A DNA stretch of 64,000 bases from Serratia sp. PL17 (lineage in GTDB: Bacteria > Pseudomonadota > Gammaproteobacteria > Enterobacterales > Enterobacteriaceae), in the NCBI RefSeq assembly GCF_017832355.1, contig NZ_JAFIBY010000005.1, positions 248,001-312,000 on the forward strand. The letters are read 5' to 3'. Shown in pieces: positions 11,483-20,973 of the stretch. The notes beneath the pieces were generated by a model, which was given only the letters and a program-made list of their open reading frames with translations, was not told the origin of the DNA and ran no database searches. The position numbers and the translations under genes were made by a program. Within the stretch, counting starts at the first letter, position 1, and each line of letters begins with the position of its first letter.

Positions 11483-11603
11483 ACCCGTTATAGTAAACGT
11501 TGCATCTGTGTTGGCGACGCGCGCTTACCTCAGCCACTGATTTGCGTAGGCTCTTGGGGATTCTCGCTCTTACTGCCTTGATGGAACGCCGAGTATTTTG
11601 GGT
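11483..11603 (-). repeat. ~120-bp intergenic repeat, copy 2 (inverted)
   Basis: Reverse-oriented, diverged copy of the repeat at 10462-10581: shared blocks include CATCTGTGTTGGC, the CAG-CACT centre, GCCTTGATG and the outer ATTTTGGGT. With copy 1 it forms an inverted pair around plsC. Its right end is 28 bp before the sufI start, so it may carry or disturb sufI leader signals. Confidence 0.75.
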
Positions 11604-11630
11604 GTAGTTATTGTTTTTCATGGAGAAAAT

Positions 11631-13046
11631 ATGTCACTCAGTCGACGTCAGTTTATTCAGGCATCGGGCTTGGCGCTGTGCGCAGGATCCGTGCCGCTGA
11701 GGGCTGAGGCGAGCGGAATGCAGACCCCGTTACCTATTCCCCCCCTGCTTGAATCCCGTCGTGGACAGCCGCTGTTTTTAACGCTGCAGCGTGCCCATTG
11801 GGCATTTATGGATAACCGTAAAGCCTCGGTGTGGGGGATTAACGGCATGTATCTTGGGCCGACAGTGCGGGTTTATAACGGTGATGACGTAAAGCTGATC
11901 TACAGCAACCGTCTGCCAGAGCCGGTGGCGATGACCATCAGCGGTCTGCAGGTACCGGGGACGCTGGTGGGCGGTGCCCCCCGCATGATGTCGCCTAACG
12001 TTGACTGGTCACCTGTGCTGCCTATCCGCCAGAACGCAACCACCTGCTGGTATCACGCCAGCACGCCTAACCGTATGGCACCTCACGTCTACAACGGTTT
12101 GGCAGGGCTGTGGCTGATTGAAGATGAAGTCAGCAAGGCGCTGCCGCTGCCAAATCATTATGGCGTTGATGATTTCCCGCTGATTATTCAAGACAAGCGA
12201 TTAGATAACTTCGGTACGCCGGAATACGATCCGCCGTCACAGGGCGGTTTTGTTGGCGATACGCTGTTGGTTAACGGTGTGCAAAACCCGTACGTTGAAG
12301 TATCACGTGGTTGGGTGCGTTTGCGTCTGCTTAATGCCTCCAATTCGCGTCGCTACATGCTGCAATTGAGTGATGGCCGGCCACTTAACGTTATCGCCAG
12401 CGATCAGGGTTTTCTGCCTGCGCCGGTTGCGGTACAACAGCTTTCGTTGGCACCCGGTGAGCGCCGTGAAGTGCTTATCGACATGTCTAAAGGCGATGAG
12501 GTGACAATCACCGCCGGTGAAGCAGCGGGTATTATGGATCGTCTGCGCGGGCTGTTTGAGCCGTCGAGTATTCTGGTTTCAACCCAGGTGTTGACGTTGA
12601 AACCGACAGGGTTATTGCCACTGGTGACCGATAATTTGCCAATGCGCCTGCTGGCGGATCAACTGCTGGATGGTAGCGTCAGCCGTACCCGCGAATTCCG
12701 TTTGGGCGACAGCCAGGCTGGGATCAACGGGGCGATCTGGGACATGAACCGCATTGATGTTCAAACGCAACAAGGCAGCTGGGAACGCTGGAATATCCAT
12801 GCGGATACGCCGCAGGCGTTCCATATTCAGGGCGTACAGTTCCTGGTGAAACGCGTCAACGGCGCGCAGCCGATGGCAGAAGATCGCGGCTGGAAGGACA
12901 CGGTATGGGTCGATGGCGACGTCGAGCTGCTGGTGTATTTCAATCAGTCCACTTCGGAGCACTTCCCGTTCCTTTTCTACAGCCAGACGCTTGAAATGGC
13001 GGATCGCGGTAGCGCAGGTCAGTTTATGGTGCAGCCGGCACTTTAA
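11631..13046 (+). CDS. ftsP: Cell division protein FtsP/SufI (multicopper-oxidase fold)
   Basis: Periplasmic septal-ring protein, a Tat-exported homologue of multicopper oxidases without a complete copper site, protecting the divisome under stress. It has 471 residues (470 in E. coli). The Tat signal is visible (SRRQFIQASGLALCAGSVPL, an SRRQF twin-arginine motif). The ATG at 11631 has GGAG 6-9 nt upstream; an earlier in-frame start at 11598 has no ribosome site. Its stop overlaps the end of the convergent LysR gene by 4 bp. Confidence 0.93.
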   Translation: MSLSRRQFIQASGLALCAGSVPLRAEASGMQTPLPIPPLLESRRGQPLFLTLQRAHWAFMDNRKASVWGINGMYLGPTVRVYNGDDVKLIYSNRLPEPVAMTISGLQVPGTLVGGAPRMMSPNVDWSPVLPIRQNATTCWYHASTPNRMAPHVYNGLAGLWLIEDEVSKALPLPNHYGVDDFPLIIQDKRLDNFGTPEYDPPSQGGFVGDTLLVNGVQNPYVEVSRGWVRLRLLNASNSRRYMLQLSDGRPLNVIASDQGFLPAPVAVQQLSLAPGERREVLIDMSKGDEVTITAGEAAGIMDRLRGLFEPSSILVSTQVLTLKPTGLLPLVTDNLPMRLLADQLLDGSVSRTREFRLGDSQAGINGAIWDMNRIDVQTQQGSWERWNIHADTPQAFHIQGVQFLVKRVNGAQPMAEDRGWKDTVWVDGDVELLVYFNQSTSEHFPFLFYSQTLEMADRGSAGQFMVQPAL

Positions 13047-13981
13047 GCATGTTGTGTGGACTCCTCTTGCGTACCCGCACGCAGCATGTCCAGAAATGCC
13101 TGTACGACCGGCGTTGCGCTGTCTGCATGATAAATGGCATACAAATCTGCCGATGGCGCCTGCTGTAGCGGGCAAAAACGCACGCCAGGCCACGGAATGC
13201 GCCCATAGCTGTCCGGCAGCAGTGTGATGCCGTAACCTTCGGCCACTAGCGCCATCAGGGTTTGCGGTTCGTTGACCTGATAGGCGATATCGGGTTTAAA
13301 CCCATGCTGCAGGCAGAGGTTATGCAGGTACAAGCCCAGGCTGGCCTCGTGTGGCGGCAATACCATGAACTTTTCATGCCTCAGCGCCGAGAGCGGGAGG
13401 CTTTCTGCGTGCGCCAGTGGGTGTTCCAGTGGCAGCACCACCGCAATATTCTCCCGCGCCAGTAATTGACTCGCCAACCCCGGTAATACTTGTTCTCTGG
13501 CTTCCCGCCAGACGCCAATATCGATATGACGCTTTTGCAGTGCCGTGATCTGTTGGCTGGGCGTCAGTTCGTTTAAAGCCCAGGTGATATTGGCCGTTTG
13601 CCCGGCAAAGCGCTTGAGTGCCGGTATCAACCCGCCCCATATCGAGGTACCGACCATGCCAACGACCATGTGGCCCGCCTCACCGCGGCCCAATTGCTGA
13701 ACCTGATTCAGCGCATGCCCGGCTTGATCCAACAACATTTCCACGTTGCGAAACAGCGTTCGGCCAGCCAGTGTCAGCGCCATTGAGCGTGTGGTGCGTT
13801 TGAATAATGCGACGCCCAGCTGGCTCTCCAGATCTTTGATGTGTTTGCTAAGCGGCGGCTGCGAAATATTTAGCCGGAGTGCCGCCTGAGTGAAGTTCAT
13901 CTCCTCTGCCACGACGCGGAAATAGTGCAACAGGCGGAAATTAATCCGGCTCGGATCGGGCATTTGCTGGGGCTGCTTCAT
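13043..13981 (-). CDS. xapR: XapR-like LysR-family activator of xapAB
   Basis: LysR regulator, 312 residues, expected to activate the divergent xapAB genes in response to xanthosine. HTH at about residues 17-75 (NFTQAALRLNISQPPLSKHI); the effector domain includes QVNEPQTLMALVAEGYGITL and WPGVRFCPLQQAPSADLYAI, both resembling E. coli XapR. The chosen ATG at 13981 has AGGAGG 11 nt upstream; a longer start at 14041 would run into the divergent promoter. The palindrome at 14038-14052 is the likely site. Confidence 0.85.
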   Translation of the reverse strand: MKQPQQMPDPSRINFRLLHYFRVVAEEMNFTQAALRLNISQPPLSKHIKDLESQLGVALFKRTTRSMALTLAGRTLFRNVEMLLDQAGHALNQVQQLGRGEAGHMVVGMVGTSIWGGLIPALKRFAGQTANITWALNELTPSQQITALQKRHIDIGVWREAREQVLPGLASQLLARENIAVVLPLEHPLAHAESLPLSALRHEKFMVLPPHEASLGLYLHNLCLQHGFKPDIAYQVNEPQTLMALVAEGYGITLLPDSYGRIPWPGVRFCPLQQAPSADLYAIYHADSATPVVQAFLDMLRAGTQEESTQHA

Positions 13982-14037
13982 GCTGATGATGGCCTCCTGT
14001 GACTGCCAATTTATAGGTAAATGGAATAAATAGGCTG

Positions 14038-14052
14038 CCAATAATGTATTGG
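14038..14052. promoter_or_regulatory. Candidate XapR operator in xapR-xapA gap
   Basis: Perfect inverted repeat CCAATA-ATG-TATTGG in the 131-bp divergent gap, 57 bp from the xapR start and 61 bp from the xapA start. Placement fits a LysR-type activator that also represses itself; binding is inferred. Confidence 0.5.
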
Positions 14053-14112
14053 TCGCCGTTGGACATCGCTCTCTACTATGGGGTGACTACCCCCCTCACA
14101 GAAGAGAATACA

Positions 14113-14934
14113 ATGTTTAATCAAGAAGATGCTTTTTCCTGTGCTGATGTAATCCGCACCCGCTTGCCGGGTTTCCAACCGCGAGCGGCGCTGATACTGG
14201 GCTCGGGGCTGGGTGCTTTGGCAGAGGTCATGACCGACACGGTGACCATCGACTACGCTGAGCTGCCGGGGTTCCCGGTAAGCAGTGTAGTGGGCCATGC
14301 TGGGCAACTGGTTGCCGGTTGGCTGGAGGGCGTACCAGTCTTGTGCATGAAAGGGCGCGGACACTACTACGAAGGCCGCGGCATGCAGGTGATGACCACT
14401 GCCGTGCGCACTTTCAAATTGCTCGGTTGCGAATTCTTGCTGGCGACCAACGCCGCCGGTTCGTTGCGTCAATCGGTACCGCCGGGCAGCCTGGTGGCGC
14501 TTACCGATCACATCAACTTCATGCCTGAATCGCCATTGGTCGGTGACAATGATGAGCGTTTCGGCCCGCGCTTCTTTAGCCTGGCGAACGCTTACGATCC
14601 CGAACTGCGCAGCCAACTGGCTCAGGTGGCTGAACGCGTGGGTATCCCGCTGGCAGAAGGGGTCTTTGCCGCTTACACCGGGCCTAACTTCGAAACCCCA
14701 GCGGAAATCCGCATGATGCAAACGCTGGGGTGTGATGTGGTGGGTATGTCTATCGTGCCGGAAGTGCTTTCTGCACGCCATTGCGGGCTGAAGGTGTTGG
14801 TGGTGTCCGCGATGACCAACTACGCCGAAGGGTTGTCCGATACGCCGTTGTCTCATGAGCAAACCCTGAGCTGCGCTGTACTGGCGGCAGAGGATTTTAT
14901 GCGCCTGATCCGTGAGTTCTTCAAAACGCTGTAA
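14113..14934 (+). CDS. xapA: Purine nucleoside phosphorylase II (xanthosine phosphorylase)
   Basis: Phosphorolyses xanthosine, inosine and guanosine to base plus ribose-1-phosphate. The 273 residues match E. coli XapA (277): phosphate-binding LILGSGLGALAE, KGRGHYYEGRGM, LLATNAAGSLR, and the base-binding GPNFETPAEIRMM, then VGMSIVPEVLSARHCGLKV. The ATG at 14113 follows AGAAGAGA; an upstream in-frame ATG at 14044 lies within the operator. xapB follows 80 bp downstream. Confidence 0.92.
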   Translation: MFNQEDAFSCADVIRTRLPGFQPRAALILGSGLGALAEVMTDTVTIDYAELPGFPVSSVVGHAGQLVAGWLEGVPVLCMKGRGHYYEGRGMQVMTTAVRTFKLLGCEFLLATNAAGSLRQSVPPGSLVALTDHINFMPESPLVGDNDERFGPRFFSLANAYDPELRSQLAQVAERVGIPLAEGVFAAYTGPNFETPAEIRMMQTLGCDVVGMSIVPEVLSARHCGLKVLVVSAMTNYAEGLSDTPLSHEQTLSCAVLAAEDFMRLIREFFKTL

Positions 14935-15014
14935 TGCTCTAGTCCCTTCGCGGCAGGGCACAGGGGCCTTGCCGTGCAAATCATCGTTTTAATCAAAATA
15001 ATAAGGTGATGGTG

Positions 15015-16274
15015 ATGGCTATAAAAACGCGACTGAAGGTGATGGTTTTTCTGCAGTTCTTTATTTGGGGAGCCTGGCTGGTCACGCTGGGATCTTACAT
15101 GATTAACACCCTGCATTTCAGTGGGCTGCAGGTGGGCATGGTTTACAGCGCGAAGGGGATCGCAGCGCTGATTATGCCAGGATTGGCGGGCATCCTGGCC
15201 GATCGTTGGATCAAAGCCAACTACCTGTATGCATTGTGCCATTTGCTCGGTGCAGGAGCACTTTACTGCGCGGCGCAGGTTGATCAGCCTATGGTGATGT
15301 TCTGGGTCATGCTGTTCAATGCCATGGTGTATATGCCCACGATTTCGCTTTCCAATGCCATCTCCTATTTCTGCCTGGAGAAACAGGGTTACGACACGGT
15401 GAAAGATTTTCCGCCGGTACGGGTCTATGGCACCGTCGGTTTTATTGTCGCGATGTGGTTGGTCGGTTTTAGCAAGATTGAACTCAGCAATATGCAACTG
15501 TATTTGGCCTCTGGGGTATCGCTACTGTTGGCTTTCTATTCGCTGACGTTACCGAACTGTCCGACCAGCAGGGTGGAAACATCAAAAAGTGTGCTCAGCG
15601 TGTTGGGGCTGGACGCTCTGGTGCTATTCCGTCAGCGACGCATGGCGTTATTTTTCCTGTTTGCCATGCTGCTGGGCGCTGCGCTGCAGGTGACTAACAC
15701 CTTCGGTAATCCCTTCTTGCACGATTTTGCGAGCAATCCGCTGTATCAAGACAGCATAAGCGTCAGATACCCGGCGGTGCTGTTGTCGTTGTCACAAATC
15801 TCCGAGGTGTTCTTCATCCTCACAATCCCGTTCTTCCTGCGCCGATACGGCATTAAACAGGTGATGCTGATCAGTATGGCGGCCTGGACGCTGCGCTTCT
15901 TGTTTTTGGCGTATGGCACCCCAGCCGGTTTCGGTTTTGTCTTACTGCTGCTGTCGATGATCGTGTACGGCTGTGCCTTTGATTTCTTTAATATTTCGGG
16001 GGCTATTTTTGTTGAGAAAGAGGCGGACCATCGTATCCGCGCCAGTGCTCAGGGGCTGTTTATGACCATGGTTAACGGGATCGGGGCTTATGTGGGGGCG
16101 ATTGCCAGCGGCGAAGTCGTGGATTACTTCACTAGCAACGGCATAAAAGATTGGCAGAGTATCTGGTTGATCTTCGCGTTGTATACGTTGGTCTTGGGCA
16201 TCGTTTTTGCGCTGACCTTTAATTATCAGCATCGGCCCGAGGAGCATGCGGGGCCAGTACAACGGGCACATTAA
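15015..16274 (+). CDS. xapB: Xanthosine permease (MFS nucleoside:H+ symporter)
   Basis: Inner-membrane 12-TM transporter importing xanthosine. It has 419 residues (418 in E. coli XapB), beginning MAIKTRLKVMVFLQFFIWGA and containing the near-invariant family segments YGCAFDFFNISGAIFVE and IRASAQGLFMTMVNGIGAYV. Several in-frame starts are stacked here (GTG 15006, ATG 15009, ATG 15015); the last has AAGG at 8-nt spacing and matches the E. coli N-terminus. Together with xapA it forms a nucleoside uptake and cleavage unit. Confidence 0.92.
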   Translation: MAIKTRLKVMVFLQFFIWGAWLVTLGSYMINTLHFSGLQVGMVYSAKGIAALIMPGLAGILADRWIKANYLYALCHLLGAGALYCAAQVDQPMVMFWVMLFNAMVYMPTISLSNAISYFCLEKQGYDTVKDFPPVRVYGTVGFIVAMWLVGFSKIELSNMQLYLASGVSLLLAFYSLTLPNCPTSRVETSKSVLSVLGLDALVLFRQRRMALFFLFAMLLGAALQVTNTFGNPFLHDFASNPLYQDSISVRYPAVLLSLSQISEVFFILTIPFFLRRYGIKQVMLISMAAWTLRFLFLAYGTPAGFGFVLLLLSMIVYGCAFDFFNISGAIFVEKEADHRIRASAQGLFMTMVNGIGAYVGAIASGEVVDYFTSNGIKDWQSIWLIFALYTLVLGIVFALTFNYQHRPEEHAGPVQRAH

Positions 16275-16283
16275 AAATGAAAC

Positions 16284-16305
16284 GGGCGCCTGGATGCGCC
16301 CATTT
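16284..16305. terminator. xapB / kinase convergent terminator
   Basis: GGGCGC (16284-16289), 6-nt loop, GCGCCC (16296-16301), then ATTTTG on the plus strand; TTAAAAATG on the left gives a T-rich tail on the minus strand. Lies between two convergent stops. Confidence 0.75.
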
Positions 16306-16309
16306 TGAT

Positions 16310-17179
16310 TCAAACGTGAGGAAAGCATTGTTGCCTGCTCGGTACCTCGACAGAGCCCGGATTTGCTCCCCATTCAGCAGCGACACGGTTGGCCAGATCG
16401 ACGGCCTGTGGCACGGACCAACCGGCCGACAGCCCAGCCAACAGACCGACGCAGCGAGCGTCGCTTGGGCTGGCGTCTTCAACCGAACCGCCGGCAATTT
16501 GCAGCGCTTGGGCGTCGCCATCACAAAGCCAGATACCATCGCGGTCCAATTGGCAAATCAGCGTCAGGTTATGAGCGCTGGCGAACCCTCGGGCAGCGGC
16601 AAGTACATCACCTGTACCGCACAATGTGGTCGTTTCGCTACGGTTCAACATCAGCAGGCTGTGGCTGTCGCTGAGCATGGCGAAGAAATCTTCATCGAGT
16701 TGGCCGACATAGGAACCCGGAACGATAAGACGGCGCTGGTCGAAGGGGAGGCGCGTCAGCCAATCGCGCAATGCTTCACCGTTGTCCCCAACCAATTGCT
16801 CACCGCTGATGTAGATCAGGGTGTCTTCAGTCAACGGGAGGGTGGACAGCTGGGCTTTATTCCACTGGGTTTCGCAGCCGGGCTCGATAACAAGAACCGA
16901 CTCTCCGTTGGACGACGCCTGTATCAGGCACTGGCCATTGTCCATTTGGCCGTGGCGCAGCAGCACCGGCAGGCCCATCTGCTCCATTTCTGCTTCAATC
17001 GCGGCCCCCCAGTCACCGTTGCCGACTGGCATGCCGTTGATCACCGGCACCTGCAAATGCATCAGTGCTCGCGCAATGTTAAACGCACTGCCGCCAATCT
17101 TCCGTTCCTGCGTGAGCGCCACTTCACCGATCGCACTGCCCAGTACCAGGACCGGCTTTACTGCTAAAAACTCATTCAT
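16310..17179 (-). CDS. PfkB-family carbohydrate/nucleoside kinase, atypical
   Basis: Ribokinase-like protein of 289 residues. Family features are the N-terminal substrate-binding GGSAFNIARALMHL and a C-terminal GLLAGLSAGWSVPQAV segment. The usual DTTGAGDAF anion-hole/catalytic motif is degenerate: DASPSDARC, which keeps an Asp at the base position but loses the GAG. The substrate is unknown; its placement facing xapAB suggests a nucleoside or pentose, which is inference only. It could be a low-activity or substrate-specialised kinase. Confidence 0.8.
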   Translation of the reverse strand: MNEFLAVKPVLVLGSAIGEVALTQERKIGGSAFNIARALMHLQVPVINGMPVGNGDWGAAIEAEMEQMGLPVLLRHGQMDNGQCLIQASSNGESVLVIEPGCETQWNKAQLSTLPLTEDTLIYISGEQLVGDNGEALRDWLTRLPFDQRRLIVPGSYVGQLDEDFFAMLSDSHSLLMLNRSETTTLCGTGDVLAAARGFASAHNLTLICQLDRDGIWLCDGDAQALQIAGGSVEDASPSDARCVGLLAGLSAGWSVPQAVDLANRVAAEWGANPGSVEVPSRQQCFPHV

Positions 17180-17315
17180 TCATGTCCTCCGCTGCCGACC
17201 GGTGGGCCGAACAGAATGCGCTATGATGACGGCGCAGGCGTGCAGAGTCGAGAGGCAAGCCCGTTGTGATGTGACTAATGTGTGAAATAACCATGCTCTT
17301 TTTGCTACTAGTGCG

Positions 17316-17321
17316 TATAAT
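17316..17321 (+). promoter_or_regulatory. ygiQ promoter -10 element
   Basis: Consensus TATAAT at 17316-17321, 41 bp before the ygiQ ATG. The matching -35 is weak (TGCTCT-like near 17294). Confidence 0.5.
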
Positions 17322-17361
17322 CGCCGCCCGGCGATTAATTAACCTGTAAAAGAGCACGAGA

Positions 17362-19527
17362 ATGAGCACCACCAGCCTAATCCAACCCGATCGTGAATTA
17401 TTTTCCTATAAGCCTTATTGGGCCGAATGTTATGGCACTGCGCCATTTTTACCCATGTCGCGCGAAGAGATGGATCAACTGGGCTGGGATAGCTGTGACG
17501 TGATCATTATCAGCGGTGATGCTTATGTCGATCACCCAAGCTTTGGTATGGCAATCATCGGCCGCATGCTGGAAGCGCAGGGCTTCCGCGTTGGCATCAT
17601 TGCTCAGCCGGACTGGAGCAATAAAGAAGACTTTATGCGCCTGGGTAAACCGAACCTGTTCTTCGGCATCACTGCCGGTAACATGGATTCGATGATCAAC
17701 CGTTATACCGCCGACCGTAAACTGCGTCACGATGATGCCTATACCGCCGGCAACGTGGGCGGTAAACGCCCGGATCGTGCGACGCTGGTTTACAGCCAAC
17801 GCTGCAAAGAAGCTTATAAAGACGTGCCGATCGTGCTGGGCGGCATCGAAGCCAGCCTGCGTCGCATCGCTCACTACGATTACTGGTCGGATACCGTGCG
17901 TCGTTCGGTGCTGGTGGACTCTAAAGCTGACATGCTGATTTACGGTAACGGCGAGCGTCCGTTAGTGGAAGTGGCACACCGTCTGGCTGCGGGCGAGAAA
18001 ATCAGCGAGATCCACGATATCCGCAATACGGCGGTGATGCGCAAAGGTGCGTTGCCGGGTTGGACCGGTGTGGACTCTACCCGTCTGGACAAGCCGGGCC
18101 GCATTGAGCCAATTCCAAATCCTTACGGTGACGATCTGCCGTGCGCAGACGGTGGCAAGCCGGAGCCGGAAGCCAAGCCGGTGACCGTACGCGCAGCCAA
18201 ACCCAAGCCGTGGGAAAAAACCTATGTGTTGCTGCCGTCCTTTGAAAAAGTGAAGGCCGACAAGGTGCTTTATGCGCACACCTCGCGTATTCTGCATCAC
18301 GAAACCAACCCGGGCTGTGCGCGTGCACTGATGCAGTCACATGGCGATCGCTACGTGTGGATTAACCCACCGGCGATCCCGCTGACTACGCCGGAAATGG
18401 ACAGCGTATTTGCCCTGCCGTACCAGCGTATCCCGCATCCGTCCTATGGCAAGGAAACCATTCCAGCCTATGACATGATCCGCTTCTCGGTGAATATCAT
18501 GCGTGGCTGCTACGGCGGTTGTTCATTCTGTTCGATCACCGAACATGAAGGGCGCATCATCCAGAGCCGTTCAGAAGACTCCATTATTCGCGAAATCGAA
18601 GAAATTCGTGACAAAGTGCCGGGCTTTACTGGCGTAATCTCCGATTTGGGTGGTCCGACGGCAAACATGTACATGCTGCGCTGCACCAATCCGCGCGCTG
18701 AGCAGACCTGCCGCCGCGCCTCGTGTGTGTATCCAGAGATTTGTACCTACATGGACACCAATCACGAGCCAACCATCAAGCTGTACCGCCGTGCTCGCTC
18801 ACTGGAGGGCATCAAGAAGATCTTGATTGCCTCTGGCGTACGTTATGACCTGGCTGTGGAAGATCCGCGTTATATCAAAGAGCTGGCGACCCACCACGTG
18901 GGGGGGTACCTGAAGATTGCCCCGGAACACACCGAGGAAGGCCCGCTGTCGAAAATGATGAAGCCGGGCATGGGCAGCTACGATCGGTTTAAACAGCTGT
19001 TTGACCATTATTCTAAGCTGGCAGGCAAAGAACAGTACCTGATCCCGTATTTCATCTCCTCACATCCGGGCACCCGTGATGAGGACATGGTGAATTTGGC
19101 GTTGTGGCTGAAGAAAAACCGTTTCCGCCTTGATCAGGTGCAGAACTTCTATCCGTCACCGATGGCTAACTCCACCACCATGTATTACAGCGGCAAAAAC
19201 CCGTTGAGCCGGGTGGGTTATAAGAGTGAAGACGTCGTGATACCTAAGGGCGATCGTCAGCGTCGCTTGCACAAAGCGTTGTTGCGTTATCACGATCCAG
19301 CCAACTGGGCGATGATCCGCACCGCGCTGGAAGAGATGGGCATGAAGCACCTGATCGGCAGCCGTCGCGAGTGCCTGGTGCCGGCACCGACCATCGACGA
19401 ACAGCGTGAAGCGAAGCGTCTGCAACGCCATACTCGTCCAGCGCTGACCAAGCATACTGATATCACCCGTCAGCGAACACCGACCAATAAGCCACCGCGT
19501 AAGCCTATCCGTAATGGTAAGCCGTAA
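17362..19527 (+). CDS. ygiQ: YgiQ family radical SAM protein
   Basis: Radical SAM enzyme of unknown reaction (UPF0313), 721 residues against about 739 in E. coli. The [4Fe-4S]/SAM motif is visible as [11 protein letters not shown] with Cys383, Cys387 and Cys390 (CX3CX2C). The N-terminal domain shows the cobalamin-binding-like segment [17 protein letters not shown]. The tail after about residue 670 is basic and Arg/Pro/Lys-rich. It has its own promoter and a terminator immediately downstream, so it is probably monocistronic. Confidence 0.93.
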   Translation: MSTTSLIQPDRELFSYKPYWAECYGTAPFLPMSREEMDQLGWDSCDVIIISGDAYVDHPSFGMAIIGRMLEAQGFRVGIIAQPDWSNKEDFMRLGKPNLFFGITAGNMDSMINRYTADRKLRHDDAYTAGNVGGKRPDRATLVYSQRCKEAYKDVPIVLGGIEASLRRIAHYDYWSDTVRRSVLVDSKADMLIYGNGERPLVEVAHRLAAGEKISEIHDIRNTAVMRKGALPGWTGVDSTRLDKPGRIEPIPNPYGDDLPCADGGKPEPEAKPVTVRAAKPKPWEKTYVLLPSFEKVKADKVLYAHTSRILHHETNPGCARALMQSHGDRYVWINPPAIPLTTPEMDSVFALPYQRIPHPSYGKETIPAYDMIRFSVNIMRGCYGGCSFCSITEHEGRIIQSRSEDSIIREIEEIRDKVPGFTGVISDLGGPTANMYMLRCTNPRAEQTCRRASCVYPEICTYMDTNHEPTIKLYRRARSLEGIKKILIASGVRYDLAVEDPRYIKELATHHVGGYLKIAPEHTEEGPLSKMMKPGMGSYDRFKQLFDHYSKLAGKEQYLIPYFISSHPGTRDEDMVNLALWLKKNRFRLDQVQNFYPSPMANSTTMYYSGKNPLSRVGYKSEDVVIPKGDRQRRLHKALLRYHDPANWAMIRTALEEMGMKHLIGSRRECLVPAPTIDEQREAKRLQRHTRPALTKHTDITRQRTPTNKPPRKPIRNGKP

Positions 19528-19561
19528 CGGGTAGGTATTGGCTTCAGTCCCTAGGTTTAAT

Positions 19562-19592
19562 GCCGATCAGTTAAAGCTGGTCGGCATTTTTT
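19562..19592 (+). terminator. ygiQ terminator
   Basis: GCCGATCAG, 6-nt loop, CTGGTCGGC (one G-T pair), followed by ATTTTTTTATT: a classical rho-independent terminator. Confidence 0.85.
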
Positions 19593-19599
19593 TATTCGG

Positions 19600-20080
19600 T
19601 TTCTGTAGGTTCAGTGCAGGTAGGATTGCCGTAAATACCCTCTATTTCTCTGTAGCCACAATGAACGGCAATTGGAGGGGCCGAAGGCGTGGCCCCTTTA
19701 CCCCACCCACATTGGTAGCCACTGAGCATCCTGTGCCTCAGTTTGACGTCGCGCGATGAAATACAGTGGAAATGATGAGATGAGCACGCGGTTGGGCGCC
19801 CTGAAGACGTCGAACGCAAGCACAACGCATAGGCGAAACCGCCATGGACGCCTGTCATAGCCGGCCGTGATGCGGCGTGATGAAGTGAGAGCCGTTGGCG
19901 TAGCCAACCGTCTGAGTGGGCAAGAGCGCGGGTTGCAAGGGGCCGTGCTTACGGCCCCTTGCTCGGTCGAGGCGCAAGAGCCTCATGGTGCTTTGCGCGT
20001 TTATCGACCGAAAAGAACGCTGAACTTGCTAAAAACACCTTAACCGATCGGCATTCACCCCAAGGTTTTCTCTTTACGTC
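19600..20080. other. Non-coding, hairpin-rich stretch between ygiQ and emtA
   Basis: No credible gene in about 480 bp. Strong stems are GGGGCC-N8-GGCCCC (19677-19696), GTTGGC-GTA-GCCAAC (19894-19908) and a perfect 12-bp stem GCAAGGGGCCGT-GCTT-ACGGCCCCTTGC (19935-19962). Flanking sequence is not recognisable. It may be a mobile non-coding element or the remains of one; open frames here are short and unlike any family. Confidence 0.5.
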
Positions 20081-20086
20081 TGAAAA

Positions 20087-20692
20087 TCACAATTGATCGT
20101 AGGCGGCTTCCACTTTCATCAAATGGCGCGGTGCCTGCGGGGCTGGATGATACTTACGCACATGCCAGTTAAAGGCTTCTGGCGACAGATTATTAATCAT
20201 CGAAATGGCTTGCTGACGGTTACTGGAGAACGTCCGTAACAGTGCGCCCGTGCCGTTGACGTAGGCGATAATGGTGGCATAACGCAGGGTGACGGGATTG
20301 TTGATGCCTTTAAGCTGCTGTTTTTGCAAGACGGCCAGATAGGCTGCACCAAGATCGATGTTGGTATCAGGATCCAGCAAATCGTCATCGTCCGGGCAAC
20401 CGCGCTTACCTTTGTAGCGATAGGCATCGCACCCCGCGGTATCTGCTTTCAACTGCATTAAACCGATAGCATTGGATCGGCTGATTGCGGCTGGGTTAAA
20501 GCTGGATTCTACTTTGATCATTGCCGTGATCAGCTTCTTATCGACGTTGTATTTATCCGCAGCATCTTCGATCGCATCATCAAAAGCATGAGCATCGTAG
20601 CTGGTACGTGGCTTTTTGCTGGAACAACCGGCCAGGATCAGCATGACGCAAAGTATGCTCAGGCGTGACCACTGTGATAGGGAAGATTTCAT
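20087..20692 (-). CDS. emtA: Membrane-bound endo-type lytic murein transglycosylase
   Basis: Outer-membrane lipoprotein cleaving peptidoglycan glycan strands. It has 201 residues (203 in E. coli). Signal peptide with lipobox LAGC (Cys23), then an SLT domain: catalytic Glu62 in KVESSFNP, SNAIGLMQLKADTAG, YVNGTGALLRTFSSNRQQAI and the family tail HPAPQAPRHLMKVE. Despite modest overall identity, motif order and length match EmtA rather than MltC or Slt. Separate transcription unit on the minus strand. Confidence 0.88.
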   Translation of the reverse strand: MKSSLSQWSRLSILCVMLILAGCSSKKPRTSYDAHAFDDAIEDAADKYNVDKKLITAMIKVESSFNPAAISRSNAIGLMQLKADTAGCDAYRYKGKRGCPDDDDLLDPDTNIDLGAAYLAVLQKQQLKGINNPVTLRYATIIAYVNGTGALLRTFSSNRQQAISMINNLSPEAFNWHVRKYHPAPQAPRHLMKVEAAYDQL

Positions 20693-20876
20693 TGTGCTCC
20701 GTGCGTTATCTATTTTTAACGGTATTGGGCCGGCGGACGGGGCCGGGTGCCGCCATCATAACGTCAGCTGCCGGAAAGATCTTTAGTAAAAAACAGGGGG
20801 ATCGGGCGCTTTCGACAGGATGAATGAGGTATCGGCAGCAATTTTGGATCTCCTTCACAGAACCTGTTCAAACACT

Positions 20877-20901
20877 GTAACCGGTTACTGAAACCGGTTG
20901 C
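20877..20901 (+). promoter_or_regulatory. Tandem LacI/GalR-type operators upstream of beta-glucoside PTS
   Basis: Two CCGG-centred palindromes 13 bp apart: a perfect GTAACCGGTTAC (20877-20888) and GAAACCGGTTGC (20890-20901). The second resembles the AscG consensus TGAAACCGGTTTCA known for E. coli cryptic beta-glucoside genes. They lie about 75-95 bp before the first PTS gene. No LacI-type gene is adjacent; the only one in the window is scrR. Confidence 0.65.
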
Positions 20902-20973
20902 TGTTTTTTCATTTTTGAAACCATACTCATTCCTCAACTGAATCATTTTCACCTATTGACCCCAGGAGAACGG

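Noticed and set aside
16277-17167. 296-codon plus-strand frame opposite the PfkB-type kinase
   Set aside because: Exact antisense shadow of a well-supported kinase gene; residues show no recognisable domain.
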